Source: a candidate division LCP-89 bacterium | GTDB taxonomy: Bacteria; Electryoneota; B3-LCP | Assembly (NCBI GenBank): GCA_025774555.1 | Contig: JALGVT010000014.1 | Location: forward strand, 1-64,000 | Direction: 5' to 3' | Length of the DNA: 64,000 nucleotides | Shown here: positions 37,301 to 44,185 of the stretch, in pieces | How the letters are laid out: every line of letters starts with the position of its first letter | Position numbering within the stretch: position 1 is the stretch's first letter | Made by a program: the position numbers and the translations under genes | Notes under the pieces: model-generated | Told to the model about the DNA's origin: nothing | What the model saw: only the letters and a program-made list of their open reading frames with translations | Databases searched by the model: none

Positions 37301-38422
37301 GCTCAGTGCCAGTTCAGCCCGCCTGCGCTCTTCAATCTCTTCTTTCTGCGCCGAAGAAACCTCCCGTAGTCTTCGATTAAGCCGTGTCACATAACCTGCA
37401 AACAGTACGATCAGCATCGTGAAAACCGGGCCGGCTAAAAACCAGTACCAATATTGCCGCAGAACTGCCATAACCGTCACTCTGCCATAATCCTCGTATG
37501 GAGTAACGCGCAGCTCTTTCAGGCATTCGTGCACTTGCTGGTAATTCGCTGGTATAGTCCAGCCGGCGCACAACGCCGCTATGGCAACCGGATTGTCTGG
37601 GTTTATTTTCAATAATGCCGTGGATACCTTTTCCGCAAGCTCGTCAGGCGTTTGCCTTACTTTCGCCAGGGGCCATTCCGGGTAAGAGCGTGTTGAATGC
37701 AGGAAACTATGATGTTCCTTCTTGCCGCCATGTTCGTGAATCACATGGAAATCTTCCATGTGGATTTTACCTTCGCGATCCATACGTTCCAGCGTGTTCG
37801 TCCTGACGGATCCAGCGTCAATCAGTCCATTGCGCACCGCGTAAACAACCGCGTCTTGCGTTCCGCCGAAATGCAGGTTGGAGAAATCTCTATAAGGATC
37901 AATGTCATGCTCCTTCAGCTCACGCCATCCCATCAGCCAGCCGCCGAATGAATTCTCGTCCACAGCCATGAAGCTCTTGCCTTTGAGGTCCACAAGGCAC
38001 TCAATGTCATCCCGGTCGGCTCTGTAGAAGATCATACCGCCGAATTCCGTGTAGGCGCCGTCCAATCTCAGGTTCTTCAGCGTTACAATCCGGTTGGCTC
38101 CATGAAGTATTTCCAGCCCCACGTACATAGCTGGATTAGCAAGAATAAAATCAACCTCGTCCGCTTCGACAGCAGGATAGACTTCATCAAAATCGAGCGG
38201 CACAATCTTGAAGTTATAACCGGGGATTTCATTCGTCAGGTAATCTGCGGTGGGCGTCCACTTTTCCAGACAGCGTTCCACGCCTCGTTTTGCCAGGACG
38301 CCGATTTTAACCGATAACGAATTATCTGCCACAACGGAACTGGACTCTGCCAACAGCGGAAACAGAACCAGGGCGATAAGGATAAGAATGCTTAGGGGAG
38401 TATTCTTTCTGTTCGTTTTCAT
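31361..38422 (-). CDS. Giant hybrid sensor histidine kinase (PhnD-like sensor, multi-PAS, GAF, HK, 2 REC, Hpt)
   Basis: A 2353-residue membrane kinase. An N-terminal signal/anchor precedes a periplasmic PhnD-like solute-binding domain (about residues 36-300: KIGVLAKRGVERCLEKW, VDFILANPAMYVG), then a transmembrane helix (about 325-345). By my reading there follow nine PAS domains, with one GAF (IGNLIHTTGNLDELL) after the fifth. The transmitter has His1708 in NMSHEIRTPLNG and the N, G1 and G2 boxes (GNAIKFTDKG, DTGIGIP, GTGLGL). Two receivers carry Asp2001 (LIDGQMPG) and Asp2146 (MDIQMPEMDG), and an Hpt domain carries His2293 (AAHTLKGSVG), a full phosphorelay. The ninth PAS has a Cys-rich insert (SYCKENCDLC). 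AGGAGC stands 8 nt before the ATG. The ligand may be a phosphonate-like or other small anion. It probably passes phosphate to the regulator encoded next. Confidence 0.92.
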   Translation of the reverse strand: MKTNRKNTPLSILILIALVLFPLLAESSSVVADNSLSVKIGVLAKRGVERCLEKWTPTADYLTNEIPGYNFKIVPLDFDEVYPAVEADEVDFILANPAMYVGLEILHGANRIVTLKNLRLDGAYTEFGGMIFYRADRDDIECLVDLKGKSFMAVDENSFGGWLMGWRELKEHDIDPYRDFSNLHFGGTQDAVVYAVRNGLIDAGSVRTNTLERMDREGKIHMEDFHVIHEHGGKKEHHSFLHSTRSYPEWPLAKVRQTPDELAEKVSTALLKINPDNPVAIAALCAGWTIPANYQQVHECLKELRVTPYEDYGRVTVMAVLRQYWYWFLAGPVFTMLIVLFAGYVTRLNRRLREVSSAQKEEIEERRRAELALSESILKHESLIEAIPDMMFVLTKEGTYTDFKAEEGSKLSIPPGEIIGKNIRDAGFSDEQIAEISTCFQQVLTTGISDTLEYDMTTLQGDGSFEANIARLNENEVIAIVRDTTERKQAEEANTRLSRAIEQADETIVITDVEGAIQYVNPAFEKVTGYTVKEAIGQNPRILKSGKHDDAFYKSMWKTLTSGKEWHGEIINKKKDGTLFTENATISPVVDSQGKIVNYIAAKNDITERKKAEQQQEIALEALQASEGKYRDLTDFLPEVVFETDLLGNATFINKVAQKLFGYSAKNFKDGVNILEMIVPEDRERCKENFEQVVKQGKTVQNEYLVVSKDGATIPTLTHTAPIIRDGQIQGLMGVATNITKLKNIEQDLRESEKKFRSLVENLGEGVGIVDLEERFKFANPAAEEIFGVEPGGLIGHSLNEFVDEETFVILQEQTENRQKGEINTYEMVITRRDGQERTISVTATPKMDEQENLLEILGIFYDITDRKQAEESLRQAMAFSENLIETADAIILTLDSDANITTFNKYAEQLTGHTKNEVLGKNWFDLFIPKHDKEQIPKVFAKALEQMPEVSKYENPILTKSGNERLISWNNSILKDTNENTIGLLSIGADITERKRAEEEREVLNEIGNLIHTTGNLDELLYGIHQNIKKVMYAENCFIALYEPKTDLVTFPYFADQFDSAPAPRAKKRGFTEYIFRTGKPLLYTPELFEELVAADEINVIGTLPKSFLGVPLFIRSESMGVLVVQSYEKEEEYTKQSSDLLAAIANQAAMVIERKQAEEAMQEREERLRNIVENSTNLFYSHNVDHQLTYISPQTREYFDCEPEEALVHWTEFVTDNPINKIGLDNTNKAIETRERQPAYELELKGKKGRKVWVEVNEAPLVRNGETTAIVGSLTDITERKQAEEALQESEQKYRSLIEQSNDAIYMLEDGKFKVVNKRFTELLGVTPEEVRAPDFNFLDLVAPKSRPLIKKRQEMAAAGKTPPPQYEFTGLTKDGKEIEFEVSLSYITYSDSVVVHGILRDLTQRRKAEEELRKSEEKHKQLVETMNDGMVIQEIDGSISYVNDVICHILGYERENIIGRKASDFLDKENQKILKKETNKRKKDIRGSYELTWTREDGAQVPTIISPAPLHDANGKYAGSFAVITDITERKKAEDEIRRASALQKKLLDTAATAIFTVDENGTITSVNEAFMDCTGYKAEEIVGQPCSILEGSYCKENCDLCNSEQFETVYREECTFRLKDGRQLSVLKNTRRITDEEGNFSMGVESFVDVTALTEARLATEVSNTLLTETNQQLESTITYAKEMAQQAEMSNAAKSDFLANMSHEIRTPLNGILGFAQILLDEGSLNSDQYNSVDTIYTSGEALLNLINDILDFSKIEAGKMDIESIPFDMEAAVEGMMDMLTPRAVEKGLELHCYIHPDTPTSLQGDPGRLRQILLNLIGNAIKFTDKGEVSLHVGEVERDGDLVTIGFEVSDTGIGIPKERRDAIFESFTQVDGSTTRKYGGTGLGLTISQKLIDLMDGEIELESEPGKGSKFYFTAKFEVLKSIHHTSIRSSSSHLEGIPALVVDDNKTNVSFMVKMLKNWKMKPKGATSAKETLTAMISAAEAGNPYRLVLIDGQMPGKNGFELAKMIKKNPKLAESYLVILTSGGKRGDATRCKELGISAYLTKPIKQSELLKTINATLFNDTEDQTEATLITRHHLRENQRSYSILLAEDNAVNQRLAQRILERQGHRVTVANNGKIAYEHYTGESGNKFDLILMDIQMPEMDGFEATRAIRKYEGNKGKSIPIIAMTAHAMKGDRERCLAAGLDAYISKPIKPIELIEIIDDTMSQESAVVAPTENKEKAGEEGMIDTDVLDIDEALSRVDGDAELLGELSELFIEDCTEVMTAISDAVEIGDGDALMKAAHTLKGSVGNFGAKAAFEAALKLEDMGRNNDLDKATDAFNDLEKEIEKILPALSALEHGEVT

Positions 38423-38487
38423 CTGGAATTGCTCCTTAGCGTGAATATTATCAACTGCTTAGAAACTGGAATGTATCTGCAAGTATA

Positions 38488-38616
38488 GGGCTGTCCCAAA
38501 AGCCTTAGAACTGTCATTGCGAACGAAGTGTGGCAATCTTTAATAGTGTGTAAATAAGAGATTACCACGTCACTGCGTTCCTCGTAATGACGCATACTCT
38601 TCTTTTGGGACAGCCC
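38488..38616. repeat. Dispersed palindromic repeat element, copy 1 (129 bp)
   Basis: The element is bounded by inverted ends GGGCTGTCCCAAAAG and CTTTTGGGACAGCCC and contains a second inner dyad (GTCATTGCGAACGAAGTG against CACTGCGTTCCTCGTAATGAC). The whole can fold into one long hairpin. Further copies are at 49117-49268 and, truncated, at 63645-63749. The inner core belongs to the GTCATTGCGA...GGCAATCT repeat type seen in many bacterial genomes. Confidence 0.9.
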
Positions 38617-38820
38617 CCTCCAATCTATACAAGCTCATACGAGAAGGAGGATGGACATTCTCCAAAGGAGTCCCTCGGACTTGTCTGTCATTAAGTCGGT
38701 ACAGAAAATCACCTTCGAAAACCGCCATAATTGCCCCGGATAGAGAGCTTACAATCAGAAAAAGGTAATCATAAATATAATCACAGGCAAGAAATTCGGA
38801 AATATTCTGGAGGGTACAAT
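38617..38820. other. Intergenic stretch with repeat fragments
   Basis: No gene seen. Bases 38658-38680 (TTCTCCAAAGGAGTCC...TCGGAC) match the reverse complement of 62122-62144 with two differences, so they are a fragment of another dispersed repeat. The remainder is AT-rich and shows no recognised structure. Confidence 0.5.
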
Positions 38821-38846
38821 GAAAAAAGCCGGTCGAGTGACCGGCT
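38821..38846 (-). terminator. Intrinsic terminator of the T9SS cargo operon
   Basis: On the minus strand AGCCGGTC, loop ACTC, GACCGGCT are followed by TTTTTTC: a perfect 8-bp GC-rich stem with a T-run. It lies 24 bp after the stop of the beta-helix protein gene. Confidence 0.85.
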
Positions 38847-38870
38847 CTGCCTATATTAGGAAAGGGTGTA

Positions 38871-40646
38871 TTATTTCTGCAACAGCATCTTGCCCGACGC
38901 GGTGAATTCTCCAGCAGTCAATCTATAGATGTACACGCCTGATGCTAAGTCTGTTGCGTCAAATATCACCTCGTGATGACCCGCATCCCGCCAGCCGTTA
39001 ACTAATTCATAGATTTTACGTCCATAAATGTCATAAACTGACAACTTCGTAAAGCTGGAAGCTGATAGCTGATAGTTGATAGCTGTGGTGGCATTGAACG
39101 GATTGGGGTATGCAGGATAAAGAACAAAAGCCGCCGGCTGACAGCTATCGTCCAACCGCTGAGAACCATCATCCCATCCGTCCAGTATCCAATCATCACC
39201 TGTATTCTCCGAACCTTCCTTGCTGAAAGGCATTATGGTCTCGTGGTATATCTCCCCGATGGCGAAATCCCCGGTATGCGCCATATAATAGTAATCGCCG
39301 CTGATAGCATTCCCCGGCACATATTGAGTTAGTTCGCGCTCCGCGTGTTGTTCGGGGTTGAAGGTTATATCCTCTCTCAATAGTAAAGGGCTGATTATCG
39401 TTCCATCCGGCAGGCGGACGTCAACCCAGACATCGAAAGGAACGGGCGCAATGGTGTGATTGGTCACGCGTAGTGTGTAGTTGAAACTCCCCCCGGAGGA
39501 TGGAATAACGATGGGCCAGACGTCCGGTGTTATGGCGATATTGACGCCGCCCTGATTGAAAGCATAAGCGCCAATATCGGCGCGCGTTCCATCTTCATCC
39601 AGAGCGCTCATGAAGGAGCCCGCGTCAATGCAGGGAGAAGCGGATGTCAGCTCATAACCGTAGGGAAATCCGCCGATGAAGAGGGGCTCTTCGCTGATGT
39701 CAAATGAACCGGCTGAACAGCCAAAATAATCTACTGGTAAATTGTCCCAGACGTCATTGAAATCAAGCGTAAGATCCAGAATGCTGCTGTACACGCCGCC
39801 GCCCTGCGAATGAACGATTATATTGTTGACCGCGAAGACAGTTGCAGAACCAGAGACATGTATTCCACCGCCTGTGGTCTCCCACATAACGCTCTCATTA
39901 TATGCCAGAGTGTTATTTGTAATCTGGTAGTCCCCCGAATATTGTATGGCAATGCCTCCACCGCCTGCTCCGTAAGGAGGCTCTGCGATGTTACTGCAGA
40001 TCAGATTATGGTCGATGAGTACGTCGCTGTCCTTGGCATATATACCACCGCCAGTGGCAACGCCGTAACCCGACCAGCAGTAATTTGAATGGATTATATT
40101 CCACCTTATCTCGATGTCATCACAACTTTCAAGATAAATTCCCGCGCCGAAATAGATGCATTCGTTTTCTGCTATCGTGTTGTATTCTATGGTCGGGCTG
40201 GCATGATAAACGTAAATACCACCGCCGAAGAAATTCATCAAATCTCCGTTTCCTTGAATGCTATTCCCCGTGATAATCGGCGCAACTCCGGTTCCGCAAT
40301 ATATCCCGCCGCCGCCGTAACTAATGGACAATCCGTTGGTGATCGTGAAACCTTCGATATAAGCGCCCGGTCCTTCACCGGCATCGATGGTAACAACGGA
40401 GCCTGCCTGCCCGCCATCGATTGTTGTGTTTGCCGCTCCCGATTCGCTTTTAACTACGATTTCCTTACCCGAAAAGTCAATCAGCTCGTAATACGTCCCT
40501 GCTGCGACGAGAACAGTATCTCCGTCAGAGGAAGCATTTATACCTTCTTGTATGGTGGGATATTGAGCGGGTACGTGGATGGTTACAGCTACGGCAAACC
40601 CGGCGGTCATCATAACCGCCAATATTGAGGTGATAATCCTTTTCAT
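38871..40646 (-). CDS. Secreted right-handed beta-helix protein with T9SS type A sorting domain
   Basis: A 591-residue secreted protein: signal peptide (IITSILAVMMTAGFAVA), then VPAQYPTIQEGINASSDGDT, the usual opening of a parallel beta-helix, with pectate-lyase-like turns (GGGIYCGTG, ITGNSIQGNG, GGGIYVYHASPTIEYN) to about residue 330. A beta-sandwich and the T9SS C-terminal sorting domain follow (PNPFNATTAINYQLS, ASGVYIYRL, ending GKMLLQK). It is likely displayed on the surface and may bind or cut polysaccharide, but no catalytic residues are certain. AGGAGGTG precedes the ATG. It is the last gene of a three-gene minus-strand operon, 34 nt after the glycosyltransferase. Confidence 0.85.
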   Translation of the reverse strand: MKRIITSILAVMMTAGFAVAVTIHVPAQYPTIQEGINASSDGDTVLVAAGTYYELIDFSGKEIVVKSESGAANTTIDGGQAGSVVTIDAGEGPGAYIEGFTITNGLSISYGGGGIYCGTGVAPIITGNSIQGNGDLMNFFGGGIYVYHASPTIEYNTIAENECIYFGAGIYLESCDDIEIRWNIIHSNYCWSGYGVATGGGIYAKDSDVLIDHNLICSNIAEPPYGAGGGGIAIQYSGDYQITNNTLAYNESVMWETTGGGIHVSGSATVFAVNNIIVHSQGGGVYSSILDLTLDFNDVWDNLPVDYFGCSAGSFDISEEPLFIGGFPYGYELTSASPCIDAGSFMSALDEDGTRADIGAYAFNQGGVNIAITPDVWPIVIPSSGGSFNYTLRVTNHTIAPVPFDVWVDVRLPDGTIISPLLLREDITFNPEQHAERELTQYVPGNAISGDYYYMAHTGDFAIGEIYHETIMPFSKEGSENTGDDWILDGWDDGSQRLDDSCQPAAFVLYPAYPNPFNATTAINYQLSASSFTKLSVYDIYGRKIYELVNGWRDAGHHEVIFDATDLASGVYIYRLTAGEFTASGKMLLQK

Positions 40647-40680
40647 GATACACCTCCTGAGAGAATTGTTTAACCTGCCG

Positions 40681-41337
40681 TCACGGCTTTCTGTATTGAG
40701 TGAAGATGGTCGTTGGATGCTTTAAATGAAAATACAGGTGATTCCAGAAAAAGGGTGTTTTATCCTTGGGATATTTCTTATGAACAACTTTCACGCGTCC
40801 ATCGTACATGACGCGGTAACCCTTTTTCCGCAACCTGATGCAGTAATCCGAATCTTCCAAGCCGTTGCCGCCAATGAATCGCTCATCATAATCCAATATC
40901 CCGCGCCGGTACAATAAACAGTTTGCCGATACTCCAGAAACCTCCTCAACAAACTCACGCTGACCTTTATCTTCTTCGCCGTAACAGTATGGTCTCCAAT
41001 TAGATCCCGTCCCCGCTGAAAACACTTTACCATCGAACATAACAATCTTACAGCCCACTAAACCTATATTATCGGCGGACAAAAGGGTTTCCAACATCTT
41101 ATCCAGCCAGTCAGCTTGAGTGATCACGCAATCTGCGTCTAATGACGCCACAAAATCCGCAGTTGAAGATTTCAACCCCGCATTTCGATTGCCTGTAATT
41201 GATCTCGGTCCGACAGCCTCGATAAGATTAAAGGGAGTTTTCGTATATTCTCTAATAGAATTTTCCGCCGCAGTATAATATTCGTCTTTATCTCGGCTTG
41301 GGATATATATATCCACCCGGGGAAAATTACCTGTCAT
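40681..41337 (-). CDS. Family 2 glycosyltransferase
   Basis: A 218-residue GT-A fold glycosyltransferase: VDIYIPSRDKDEYY at the N-terminus, GNRNAGLKSSTADFVASLDADC with the DxD-type motif (LDADC), then a C-terminal acceptor region with GLEDSDYCIRLRKKGYRV, the usual ED motif. No membrane segment is present, so it acts in the cytoplasm on a nucleotide sugar. Its ATG overlaps the stop of the upstream T9SS cargo gene by 4 bp, and another cargo gene follows. Such tight coupling suggests that it decorates these secreted proteins or the glycolipid to which T9SS cargo is attached, but that is inference. Confidence 0.87.
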   Translation of the reverse strand: MTGNFPRVDIYIPSRDKDEYYTAAENSIREYTKTPFNLIEAVGPRSITGNRNAGLKSSTADFVASLDADCVITQADWLDKMLETLLSADNIGLVGCKIVMFDGKVFSAGTGSNWRPYCYGEEDKGQREFVEEVSGVSANCLLYRRGILDYDERFIGGNGLEDSDYCIRLRKKGYRVMYDGRVKVVHKKYPKDKTPFFWNHLYFHLKHPTTIFTQYRKP

Positions 41338-43349
41338 TTCAATAATACTACCTTTATCGACTGCTGTCTCATACCGGCTTCAATGCTGGCGATGTATATC
41401 CCACTCGGCAGATCCGCAGCATTTATCGTTTGTTGGTGGACACCCGGTCCAAGAAGACCGAAATCATAGGAACTCACAACCCGCCCTTCTAAATTGTACA
41501 GGTTTAAATGAACTATGCTTTGTTCAGGGATGTGAATCGTAAAAGAAGTCTGCGCATTAAACGGATTCGGGAAACCGCCCTCAACCTGGAATTCGCAAAT
41601 ACCTGCCTCGCCGCCAGATTCGACTGCTGTTACAACTTGAGTTAGAATTTCAAGAGTGTCGTTCTCCGGTCTGCCGTCAACGGCAAGCAATGTAGCAAAT
41701 GTGAATGTATAATCTGCCGGATATGGTGGCGTGAAGCTATTAAATAAGATCTCTCGCTGTTCACCGGCAGCAAGTGTATAGCAGCTGACCTGTTCCTGAT
41801 ACATCAGCATAGTGGAGTCTTCGATCATACAACTGACATGAAACCAGCTCTCGTCAAATTCGCCCAGATTCTCTACGATAACTTCCGGTACCATCGTTTC
41901 CATAGGTTCAAATTCTCCAGGGCAGATGATTTCAACCGGCGCCACGTCATGAATTCTTCCGATCTGGCAATTTAACACTGCATAATCATTCTCAGGAATT
42001 GCATCCAGTGGCAGCATCCCATCAAAGCGGAAGATGTACATTCCTTCTTCCGGTGGATTGAAAGGAGCGAAGTTCACGGTATCTGTTTCATTGATTTCAA
42101 GATTAGTCACCTGAGCGTTGTATTCCGTGATGGTTCCATCTGGATGTTCGATCTCAAGATGAACCGGAGCGGTCGGTTCAAAAAAATCTCCTTGATTTAT
42201 TACGACTAAAGCAGGATATACTATTTCGAACGGTTCAACTTCTTCCGGAGCAAGTATTTCCATAACTGCCAGATCGTGAAGGCTCATTCCGATTGTATTT
42301 ATCTCAAGTTTCAGAGTATCATTTTCCCGGTAATCATCTGTCAGCAAATCAGCGTAGAATATAATTTCATATTCCATGTCAGGTTCTAATACCGTATCTC
42401 TAAACACAATCTCTACTATCTCTTCCGGATTCATCGACGGATAGATTAGACTATCTGCGTAAACCTCTTCGCCGGAATGTATTTCATTGATTACACAGAA
42501 GAACGGAACGTCATTCTCAGTATATTGTCCATAGTTCATAAACTGCGCTTGAGGTATGAGGATCAAATCTTCAAGCGTTCCGGAGGAAGGAGGATCTTGG
42601 GGTGAGTACCAGGTTATATCGTGTAGGTCCCAACCCGGTGGCAGTAATTTCCAGATATAAGGCGCATTATTTCTGAAATGAGAAATCCACCAGACTGCGC
42701 CGTTGGTCGCTATTCCTTCTGGCACAGCAAGCGGACAAATAAGCATCTCATCATAGTTCCAGGATTCCAGCTCTAAGATGTAAGTAAAGTCTGGATAAGT
42801 CCAGGTAGATGAATTTACCCAGACTTGATCGTCCCAATATTGCATACCGAGGGGCCAATTCCCCGACCAGGGATGCCATTGCACAACTTGACCAGCTTCG
42901 CCATCGAATTCCAGTAAATAATGAGAATATCCATGATTCATCGCCGCAATCCAGAGATGATGATTGACTGAATCACTGGTTAACCCATAAAAATACCAAT
43001 CCTCAAAATCCCATTCTTCATCTACTAAAAAGGTGTCTTCCTGCATTTTGACTAATTGGCTTGTGCTCCAGCCGAAATTAGTCAGCCAGAAACGTTCATG
43101 AGCAAAGGTGATTCCCCAGGGTTGATCTACCGGTGAAGGGTAAATATCAATGACTTCAAGGTTGTAGGGACTCAGTGTGAAGATGGTTTGAGCCTCATTG
43201 TCCACATTATAGAGTACTTTTCCCGAATAATATATTCCCCGGGCGCCCTGCCCTGGAGATGGATACTCCTCAAGCATGATCCAACTATCCTGCCCCATCC
43301 CCGGCAAAGCAGTGAAAAACGCTATTGCAATAACGATCACGACCTTCAT
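41334..43349 (-). CDS. Large secreted protein with T9SS type A sorting domain
   Basis: A 671-residue secreted protein with signal peptide (VVIVIAIAFFTALPG). Residues about 20-260 resemble a beta-propeller-like or glutamine-cyclotransferase-like repeat region (ITFAHERFWLTNFG, LWIAAMNHGYS). Three CARDB/Ig-like beta-sandwich units follow (MSLHDLAVMEILAPEEVEP, RIHDVAPVEIICPGEFEP). The C-terminus is a type A sorting domain (GGFPNPFNAQTSFTIHIP, PSGIYIASIEAG, ending VVLLK). I used the ATG at 43349 because GGAGG lies 5 nt upstream, inside a longer frame that begins at 43361. It is the first gene of the cargo/glycosyltransferase operon; its binding partner is unknown. Confidence 0.82.
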   Translation of the reverse strand: MKVVIVIAIAFFTALPGMGQDSWIMLEEYPSPGQGARGIYYSGKVLYNVDNEAQTIFTLSPYNLEVIDIYPSPVDQPWGITFAHERFWLTNFGWSTSQLVKMQEDTFLVDEEWDFEDWYFYGLTSDSVNHHLWIAAMNHGYSHYLLEFDGEAGQVVQWHPWSGNWPLGMQYWDDQVWVNSSTWTYPDFTYILELESWNYDEMLICPLAVPEGIATNGAVWWISHFRNNAPYIWKLLPPGWDLHDITWYSPQDPPSSGTLEDLILIPQAQFMNYGQYTENDVPFFCVINEIHSGEEVYADSLIYPSMNPEEIVEIVFRDTVLEPDMEYEIIFYADLLTDDYRENDTLKLEINTIGMSLHDLAVMEILAPEEVEPFEIVYPALVVINQGDFFEPTAPVHLEIEHPDGTITEYNAQVTNLEINETDTVNFAPFNPPEEGMYIFRFDGMLPLDAIPENDYAVLNCQIGRIHDVAPVEIICPGEFEPMETMVPEVIVENLGEFDESWFHVSCMIEDSTMLMYQEQVSCYTLAAGEQREILFNSFTPPYPADYTFTFATLLAVDGRPENDTLEILTQVVTAVESGGEAGICEFQVEGGFPNPFNAQTSFTIHIPEQSIVHLNLYNLEGRVVSSYDFGLLGPGVHQQTINAADLPSGIYIASIEAGMRQQSIKVVLLK

Positions 43350-43485
43350 TTCAACCTCCACTCAGGACTCTGGAATGATTATTAGAATTAGTCCCATACC
43401 TATTGTGTTCAGTGGTGTAACTTTAATATACATATAAATATCCACTTTGTCAAGCGTTATTTTTTGCACGGGCAAATTTCTTGGA

Positions 43486-43511
43486 GCAACTTTTTACCTT
43501 ATATAAGCGTC
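43486..43511 (+). promoter_or_regulatory. Candidate ECF-type autoregulated promoter
   Basis: GCAAC (43486-43490) followed by TTTTT and, 17 bp later, CGTC (43508-43511). GCAAC...CGTC is a common shape of ECF sigma promoters and stands directly before the ECF gene, as expected for self-control. Predicted start near 43518 excludes the GTG at 43519 as a good start codon. Confidence 0.5.
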
Positions 43512-43530
43512 AAACAGGGTGAGCGGGGGG

Positions 43531-44127
43531 ATGATCGTCAATCAGGAATTCATGAATTCTGAAGAAATCGAACTGATTACCAGAGCCCAGGATGGCGACG
43601 AAGCGGCGTTCACACGGCTGGTGGAACAGCACGACAGCCGGGTCATGTCTATCGCCTGCTCCATTCTCGGATCCGGCTTCGATGCTGAAGAAGTGTACCA
43701 GGAGATATTCCTGAAAGTGCACCGGAAAATCAGCGCCTTCCGCTTTGAATCGGAGTTCACCACCTGGCTGCACCGCCTCGCCGTCAATGCCGCGCTGTCT
43801 AAAAAGAGAAGCCTGAACCGCAGACGAAACAGAGAAACTGTGATGGACTATGAAAATGATTTCTTCGACAGCGTTTCCGCCAACCCGAATGACGAACCGG
43901 AAAAACGGCAGCTTCGTGCTGAGATATTGAGTCAGATTGAAGCCGCGCTTACTAAACTGCCGGAACGCCAGCGCACTGTCTTTGTTATGAAACACGATCA
44001 GGGGTTGAAGCTGAAGGAGATCGCTTCGACGCTGGGGATTGCGGAAGGAACGGTAAAAGCGTACCTGTTCCGCGCCATTGAAAACCTGCGGCGAGAACTT
44101 GAACCGTACTATAATATCGGCAGATGA
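43531..44127 (+). CDS. ECF sigma factor (sigma70 family)
   Basis: A 198-residue ECF sigma factor. Region 2 contains LITRAQDGDEAAFTRLVEQH, AEEVYQEIFLKVHRKI and FTTWLHRLAVNAALS; region 4 contains LPERQRTVFVMKHDQGLKLKEIAS...GIAEGTVKAYLFRA, the helix-turn-helix that reads the -35 box. Start choice: ATG 43531 or ATG 43552 (AGGAA upstream and a typical ECF N-terminus NSEEIELI) are both possible; the GTG at 43519 coincides with the predicted transcription start. It is followed by an anti-sigma with a zinc finger and three envelope protein genes, so it likely controls an envelope-stress regulon. Confidence 0.92.
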   Translation: MIVNQEFMNSEEIELITRAQDGDEAAFTRLVEQHDSRVMSIACSILGSGFDAEEVYQEIFLKVHRKISAFRFESEFTTWLHRLAVNAALSKKRSLNRRRNRETVMDYENDFFDSVSANPNDEPEKRQLRAEILSQIEAALTKLPERQRTVFVMKHDQGLKLKEIASTLGIAEGTVKAYLFRAIENLRRELEPYYNIGR

Positions 44128-44136
44128 GTAAATGTG

Positions 44137-44160
44137 CTGGCAGACGCCCTCGTCTGCCAG
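44137..44160. repeat. Intergenic hairpin, copy 1 of a covarying pair
   Basis: CTGGCAGACG, loop CCCT, CGTCTGCCAG: a perfect 10-bp stem between the sigma factor and anti-sigma genes. The copy at 45219-45242 differs only by a paired change (G-C to T-A), so the stem is kept. There is no T-run, so this is not a classical terminator. Confidence 0.8.
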
Positions 44161-44185
44161 GTAAACAATCGATCAGGATAATACT

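Noticed and set aside
38820-38909. 29-codon frame with GGAGGG and ATG on the plus strand
   Set aside because: It is made by the terminator hairpin and runs antisense into the end of the beta-helix protein gene.
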